Source: DASYRX01 sp035253645
GTDB taxonomy: Bacteria; Gemmatimonadota; Gemmatimonadetes; Gemmatimonadales; Gemmatimonadaceae
Length of the DNA stretch: 27,729 nt
Direction: 5' to 3'
NCBI GenBank assembly: GCA_035253645.1
Contig: DATFBW010000134.1
Coordinates: 1 to 27,729 of the forward strand
The notes beneath the pieces were generated by a model. That model saw only the letters and a program-made list of their open reading frames with translations. It did no database searches and was not told where the DNA came from. Position 1 is the first letter of the stretch. Every line of letters starts with the position of its first letter. Position numbers and translations under genes: made by a program. Shown here in pieces: positions 24,491-27,729 of the stretch.

Positions 24491-25294
24491 GTGGGGATTG
24501 TAGCCGCGCTGTTGCCTAACCCTGCGCGGCTGTTTCGCCTGCGCGCAGCCATCCGTGGCCGACATGCTGTCGAGGCATGTACGGACTGGGCGGCCGTTAT
24601 GCGTTTGTGCGAAGAGCAGCCAGTGCACCTGGCCGTCCTGGACGTCTTCGCGTCAGGCGGCATGAGCCTGGAGCCTCTGCGTCAGCTTAAGCGCCGTTTC
24701 CCACGACTGAGCACCGTCGTGTACGTCGACGCGTCTGCCGAGCGCGCGCATGACCTGTTCGATGCCGGGCGCTCTGGCGTCGATGGTTTGATCGTCGCCG
24801 ATCGCGACGACGACCCGCGCGCGATGGCCGTGATTCTGGATCAGGCTGAAGCACGAGGGGTCGCGGCACAGTTGCGGAGCGCCATGGGGCAATGGCGTCC
24901 GCTCGTGCGCGATGCGGTGCTGATCGCTGTCACGCGCGCCCATGAGCGCCTAACGACCGACACCGTCACACGTACGCTCTCGGTCAGCCGCCGCATCCTC
25001 GCGCGCCAGCTCGCCGACGCGAGCCTGCCGACACCGCAGCGGCTCCTCACGTGGGGCCGTCTGATCGTCGCCGGGCATCTGCTGGAAGACACCGAGCGGA
25101 GCGCAGATGGAGTCGCATACGCCCTGCACTTCCCTTCGGGCAGCGCCTTCCGCAACACCTGCCAGCGCTACCTCAAGGCGACGCCTTCTGAGATCCGCGC
25201 GCATGGCGGGGCCGCATGGGTGATCAGCCGATTCCTGAACCCTGCGTCGCACGAGGGAATGGTGGACGACGAACACGACGAAGTCGCTGCGTAG
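24491..25294 (+). CDS. AraC-type regulator with atypical receiver-like N-terminus
   Basis: 267 residues from GTG 24491, which has GGAAG eight bases ahead. The N-terminal ~115 residues look like a receiver fold (VGIVAALLPNPARLFRLRAA, a conserved-looking Asp in HLAVLDVFASGG, LSTVVYVDASAE) but lack the acidic pair at the end of strand one. The C-terminus (about res 150-240) is an AraC/XylS double HTH: 'LTTDTVTRTLSVSRRILARQ' and GVAYALHFPSGSAFRNTCQRYLKATP. It likely binds DNA as an activator or repressor; target unknown. An upstream GTG (24410) is an alternative start. A strong terminator follows. Confidence 0.82.
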   Translation: MGIVAALLPNPARLFRLRAAIRGRHAVEACTDWAAVMRLCEEQPVHLAVLDVFASGGMSLEPLRQLKRRFPRLSTVVYVDASAERAHDLFDAGRSGVDGLIVADRDDDPRAMAVILDQAEARGVAAQLRSAMGQWRPLVRDAVLIAVTRAHERLTTDTVTRTLSVSRRILARQLADASLPTPQRLLTWGRLIVAGHLLEDTERSADGVAYALHFPSGSAFRNTCQRYLKATPSEIRAHGGAAWVISRFLNPASHEGMVDDEHDEVAA

Positions 25295-25318
25295 TTAATC
25301 CCCACTCTCATTTCTACC

Positions 25319-25352
25319 GCGCTGCCGAACTCGGCGGCGCTTTGTTTTTTTG
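25319..25352 (+). terminator. Rho-independent terminator after the AraC-type gene
   Basis: A 9-bp G+C-rich stem (25319-25327 with 25332-25340, one G-U pair, four-base loop AACT), followed by TTTGTTTTTTTG. The strongest classical terminator in the window. Confidence 0.92.
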
Positions 25353-25401
25353 TTGACCCCTTTTCCGGGCCATCCTACCTTGGCGCACAGGCCCTCGACG
25401 C

Positions 25402-25437
25402 TTCGACCTTGACGCCTTGACCTTTGACCTTTGACCC
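25402..25437 (+). repeat. Heptamer array TTGACCT upstream of coaE
   Basis: Exact units at 25417, 25424 and 25431 with degenerate copies from 25402. It occupies the region where the coaE ribosome-binding site would be and ends one base before the GTG start. The inverted partner is at 26079-26099, downstream of coaE. Confidence 0.9.
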
Positions 25438-25438
25438 G

Positions 25439-26062
25439 GTGTTAATCGTTGGTCTAACCGGCAACATCGCGAGCGGCAAATCGACCGTAGCGCGCCTGCT
25501 CTCAGAAAGAGGCGCGACGATAATCGATGCGGACGTGCTCGCTCGTCGCACCGTCGATCCGGGAACGCCCGCTCACGCCGCTATCACCGAGCGCTGGGGG
25601 AATGCTGTCCTGGCCGCAGATGGCACCATCGATCGCGAAGCGCTCCGTCGTGTTGTGTTCGGCGATCCGCGGGAGCTCGAGGCCTTGAACAACATCGTCC
25701 ACCCCCACGTGCGGGCGATGCGGGACGAGCTGATCGACCAGGCACGCTCACGGGGCGATCAAATCGTAGTCTGCGATATCCCGCTCCTGTTCGAACGTGG
25801 GCTCGTGGATGATTTCGACCGCATCGTTCTGGTCGATGCCCCGCGCGAAGTGCGCTTCGAGCGGTTGGTCCGCGAACGCAAACTCCCGCACGCGGACGCG
25901 ATGGAAATGATCGCGGCGCAGATGCCTTCAGAGCTCAAACGCGCGCGAGCGAACTACGTCATCGATAACACGTCGACATTGCAAACGCTGGCGGAGCGCG
26001 TCGAGGAGATTTGGAGCGCGCTGCAGCGAGATGCGGCGACGCGCGACGCCAAAATCGCCTGA
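25439..26062 (+). CDS. coaE: Dephospho-CoA kinase
   Basis: Last step of coenzyme A synthesis: phosphorylates dephospho-CoA at the 3' hydroxyl. 207 residues: P-loop GNIASGKST (8-16), IDADVLARRTVDPGTPAHAA, 'VFGDPRELEALNNIVHPHVR', IVVCDIPLLFERG and RANYVIDNTSTL at the C-terminus, all typical. GTG 25439 gives the canonical N-terminus (LIVGLTGN); a TTG at 25424 inside the heptamer array is an alternative. The gene is bracketed by inverted heptamer arrays. Confidence 0.94.
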   Translation: MLIVGLTGNIASGKSTVARLLSERGATIIDADVLARRTVDPGTPAHAAITERWGNAVLAADGTIDREALRRVVFGDPRELEALNNIVHPHVRAMRDELIDQARSRGDQIVVCDIPLLFERGLVDDFDRIVLVDAPREVRFERLVRERKLPHADAMEMIAAQMPSELKRARANYVIDNTSTLQTLAERVEEIWSALQRDAATRDAKIA

Positions 26063-26078
26063 GACAACTCCCCCAGCG

Positions 26079-26154
26079 GGTCAAAGGTCAAGGGTCAAAA
26101 GCGATCCGGGTACGTTTGACGTTTGGGCTTTGACCTTTGACTTTTGACCTCTGA
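26079..26154 (+). repeat. Facing heptamer arrays GGTCAAA and (NN)TTTGA
   Basis: Three GGTCAAA-type units (26079, 26086, 26093), then a 13-bp spacer, then six units with TTTGA or CTCTGA at 7-bp spacing (26113-26154). The two halves are near-complementary and could fold into a stem of about 20 bp between coaE and gcvH. The second half runs to about 20 bp before the gcvH start. Confidence 0.9.
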
Positions 26155-26173
26155 CCTCCACCGCGGATTCCTC

Positions 26174-26557
26174 GTGGCCAATATCCCTTCCGATCTGCGC
26201 TACACGAAAGATCACGAATATGTGAAGCCAACCGATGACCCTAACGTGGTCATCGTCGGCATCACGGATTTTGCGCAGGGGGAGTTAGGCGATGTGGTAT
26301 TCGTCGACCTGCCGAAAGTCGGTCGCAAGCTTGGGGAGCACGACGTGTTCGGGACGATCGAGGCCGTGAAGGCTGTCTCCGAATTGTATTCGCCCCTTGC
26401 GGGTGACGTTGTCGAAGTGAACTCGCGCCTCGATGGCGAGCCTGCGCTCGTGAATAGCGATCCGTATGGCGACGGTTGGATGATCAAGCTCAAAACGTCT
26501 GGCGCGGCTCCGAATCTGCTCGATGCCGCCGCCTATAACGCGCTAATAGGGCAATAG
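26174..26557 (+). CDS. gcvH: Glycine cleavage system H protein
   Basis: Lipoyl carrier that shuttles the aminomethyl group between GcvP, GcvT and dihydrolipoamide dehydrogenase. 127 residues from GTG 26174, the normal length. Seen: LRYTKDHEYVK at the start, DFAQGELGDVVFVDLPKVG, lipoylation site K66 in GTIEAVKAVSELYSPLAG, and 'NSDPYGDGWMIKL'. An upstream TTG in the heptamer array (26144) would add ten non-conserved residues. gcvP faces it on the other strand, so they are neighbours but not one operon; gcvT is not in view. Confidence 0.95.
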   Translation: MANIPSDLRYTKDHEYVKPTDDPNVVIVGITDFAQGELGDVVFVDLPKVGRKLGEHDVFGTIEAVKAVSELYSPLAGDVVEVNSRLDGEPALVNSDPYGDGWMIKLKTSGAAPNLLDAAAYNALIGQ

Positions 26558-26606
26558 TCGTTAGCTCTTAGCTCTTAGCAGTCTCAGAGCTGACGCCTAA
26601 CGACTA
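26555..26606. terminator. Bidirectional palindrome containing both stop codons
   Basis: A 10-bp perfect inverted repeat, TAGTCGTTAG (26555-26564) with CTAACGACTA (26597-26606), with an inner AGCTCT/AGAGCT stem. Its outer ends are the stop codons of gcvH (+) and gcvP (-). Heptamer units GTTAGCT, CTTAGCT and CTTAGCA (26560-26580) lie inside. There is no T-run, so it is a terminator only by position and structure. Confidence 0.5.
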
Positions 26607-27729
26607 GGTGTATTGCTCAATCGGCGGACACGCGCAGACCAGGTTCCGGTCTCCATAAGCGTTATCGACGCGCGAAACGGCCGGCCAGAACTTCCGCTCG
26701 CGGGTCCAGGGCGCAGGGAACGCCGCGCGCTCGCGACCGTACTTGTGATTCCAGTCGTCGGCAACGACCGCTTCGGCCGTGTGCGGCGCGTGTTTGAGGG
26801 GATTGTCTTCGCGATCGAGAATCCCCTTCTCGACGTCAGCGATCTCCCCCCGGATCGAAATCAACGCTTCGCAAAACCGATCGAGCTCCGCCTTCGACTC
26901 GCTCTCTGTCGGCTCGATCATGAGCGTGCCAGCGACGGGGAACGAGACGGTCGGCGCGTGATAGCCATAGTCGATGAGACGTTTGGCGATGTCTTCCACT
27001 TCGATGCCCGACTTGCCCTTGATGCCGCGCGGATCGACGATGCACTCATGCGCGATGAGTCCGTTGCGCCCCTTGTATAACACGGGGAAGTGCGGCTCGA
27101 GCCGCTTCGCTATGTAGTTCGCGTTGAGGATTGCGACCTTCGTCGCTTCGGTGAGTCCGTCGCCACCCATCATCTTGATGTAGGTCCACGAGATCGGCAG
27201 GATGGACGCCGATCCCCACGGTGCCGCCGAAACGGCGCCTAACGCGGTGCGTCCCTTCTGCGGAACGACTGGGTGTCCCGGAAGGAACGGCGCCAGGTGA
27301 GCGGCGACACCGATAGGCCCCATTCCGGGACCGCCACCGCCATGCGGGATACAGAATGTCTTGTGCAGGTTGAGGTGGCACACATCGGCGCCGATGTCTC
27401 CTGGCCGCGCGAGTCCTACCATCGCGTTCATGTTGGCGCCGTCCATGTAGACCTGGCCGCCGTGCTCGTGCACGACCTCGCACACTTTGCGGATCCCTTC
27501 CTCAAACACTCCGTGCGTGGAGGGATAGGTGACCATCAACGCAGCAAGCTGCTCGCGATGTTGCGCGGCTTTGGCACTCAGATCGTCGAGGTCGATGTCG
27601 CCGGTCGCTGTCGTCTTCACCACAACGATGCGCATGTTCGCCATTGCCGCGCTCGCGGGGTTCGTTCCGTGCGCGCTTTGCGGAATCAGGCAGACGTCAC
27701 GATGCGTATCACCACGCGAGTCGTGGTAT
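26604..27729 (-). CDS. gcvP: Glycine dehydrogenase (decarboxylating), C-terminal part
   Basis: PLP enzyme that decarboxylates glycine and loads GcvH. The frame is open to the right window edge; 375 codons are present including 'GDTHRDVCLIPQSAHGTNPA' near the edge, VYMDGANMNAMVGLARPG, the PLP lysine in HLNLHKTFCIPHGGGGPGMG (Lys codon 27360-27362), and SFPVAGTLMIEPTESE. The stop TAG is at 26604-26606. Whether it is a single-chain GcvP or the second subunit (GcvPB) cannot be decided without the missing N-terminus. An internal ATG at 27644 is not the start, because conserved sequence continues upstream of it. Confidence 0.96.
   Translation of the reverse strand, partial: YHDSRGDTHRDVCLIPQSAHGTNPASAAMANMRIVVVKTTATGDIDLDDLSAKAAQHREQLAALMVTYPSTHGVFEEGIRKVCEVVHEHGGQVYMDGANMNAMVGLARPGDIGADVCHLNLHKTFCIPHGGGGPGMGPIGVAAHLAPFLPGHPVVPQKGRTALGAVSAAPWGSASILPISWTYIKMMGGDGLTEATKVAILNANYIAKRLEPHFPVLYKGRNGLIAHECIVDPRGIKGKSGIEVEDIAKRLIDYGYHAPTVSFPVAGTLMIEPTESESKAELDRFCEALISIRGEIADVEKGILDREDNPLKHAPHTAEAVVADDWNHKYGRERAAFPAPWTRERKFWPAVSRVDNAYGDRNLVCACPPIEQYT

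Larger units (their letters stand above)
146..27244. repeat. Dispersed octamer RCCTAACG (both strands)
   Basis: 41 exact CCTAACG or CGTTAGG heptamers counted by eye, 22 as CCTAACG and 19 as CGTTAGG on the given strand, plus 12 CCTAAC hexamers with another last base. The base before CCTAACG is a purine in 38 of 41. Examples: 146, 1376, 4134, 4457, 9710, 12105, 15130, 18107, 20794, 23485, 27238. Found in genes and between them. Confidence 0.85.

Noticed and set aside
27642..27644. ATG 27644 as the start of a glycine dehydrogenase subunit
   Set aside because: Conserved GcvP sequence (SAHGTNPASAA) continues in frame upstream to the window edge.

Overview
This is a G+C-rich bacterial chromosomal segment made almost entirely of housekeeping and accessory core genes. 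There is no insertion sequence, phage, CRISPR array, tRNA or rRNA that I could recognise. The overall style suggests a Gemmatimonadota-like soil or freshwater bacterium: many GTG starts, 4-bp stop/start overlaps, TPR and lipoprotein genes, a DbpA-domain pseudo-helicase and a Cx5HGH-type pterin synthase. That placement is inference; no marker gene in the window proves it.

Layout. 1-972 (-): thymidine/pyrimidine-nucleoside phosphorylase, C-terminus off the left edge. 1036-3220 (+): secreted TPR protein, single-domain response regulator and GAF protein. 3257-3646 (-): a four-helix-bundle gene lying between inverted heptamer arrays. 3730-6365 (+): NAD-dependent DNA ligase and a V4R protein. 6427-6945 (-): phosphoribosyltransferase. 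7136-11002 (+): compact run of TPR protein, ParA-like ATPase, lipoprotein and long-chain acyl-CoA ligase. 11006-13459 (-): 6-pyruvoyl-tetrahydropterin-synthase-like protein, GTP cyclohydrolase I, short-chain reductase and zinc-ribbon/methyltransferase-like protein. This gene set fits tetrahydrobiopterin synthesis and is preceded by a candidate structured RNA with its own promoter and terminator. 13789-13989 (+): small membrane protein. 14105-18725 (-): SbcD, SbcC and a double-GNAT protein, translationally coupled. 18821-19696 (-): secreted protein. 19875-21773 (+): GT39-like membrane glycosyltransferase. 21770-22048 (-): stand-alone Lrp/AsnC ligand-binding domain. 22145-24309 (+): degenerate DEAD-box protein with DbpA RNA-binding domain, then thymidine kinase. 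24491-25294 (+): AraC-type regulator followed by a clear terminator. 25439-26557 (+): CoaE and glycine cleavage protein H. 26604-27729 (-): C-terminal part of glycine decarboxylase.

Two sequence-level patterns are not explained by the genes. First, an octamer RCCTAACG is scattered over the whole window on both strands: I count 41 exact CCTAACG/CGTTAGG heptamers by eye, where roughly three or four would be expected from composition. It sits in coding and intergenic DNA, forces rare Leu codons (TTA, CTA), and in places supplies stop codons or Shine-Dalgarno-like AGG. Second, most gene borders carry short tandem arrays whose unit is always 7 bp but whose sequence differs from border to border. 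Several arrays occur as inverted pairs that bracket one gene or a small group (four-helix-bundle gene, coaE, pterin genes), and some run into coding sequence (ligA start, methyltransferase linker).

The thymidine phosphorylase and thymidine kinase are both pyrimidine salvage enzymes but lie at opposite ends of the window. GcvH and GcvP face each other tail to tail across a palindrome that holds both stop codons.
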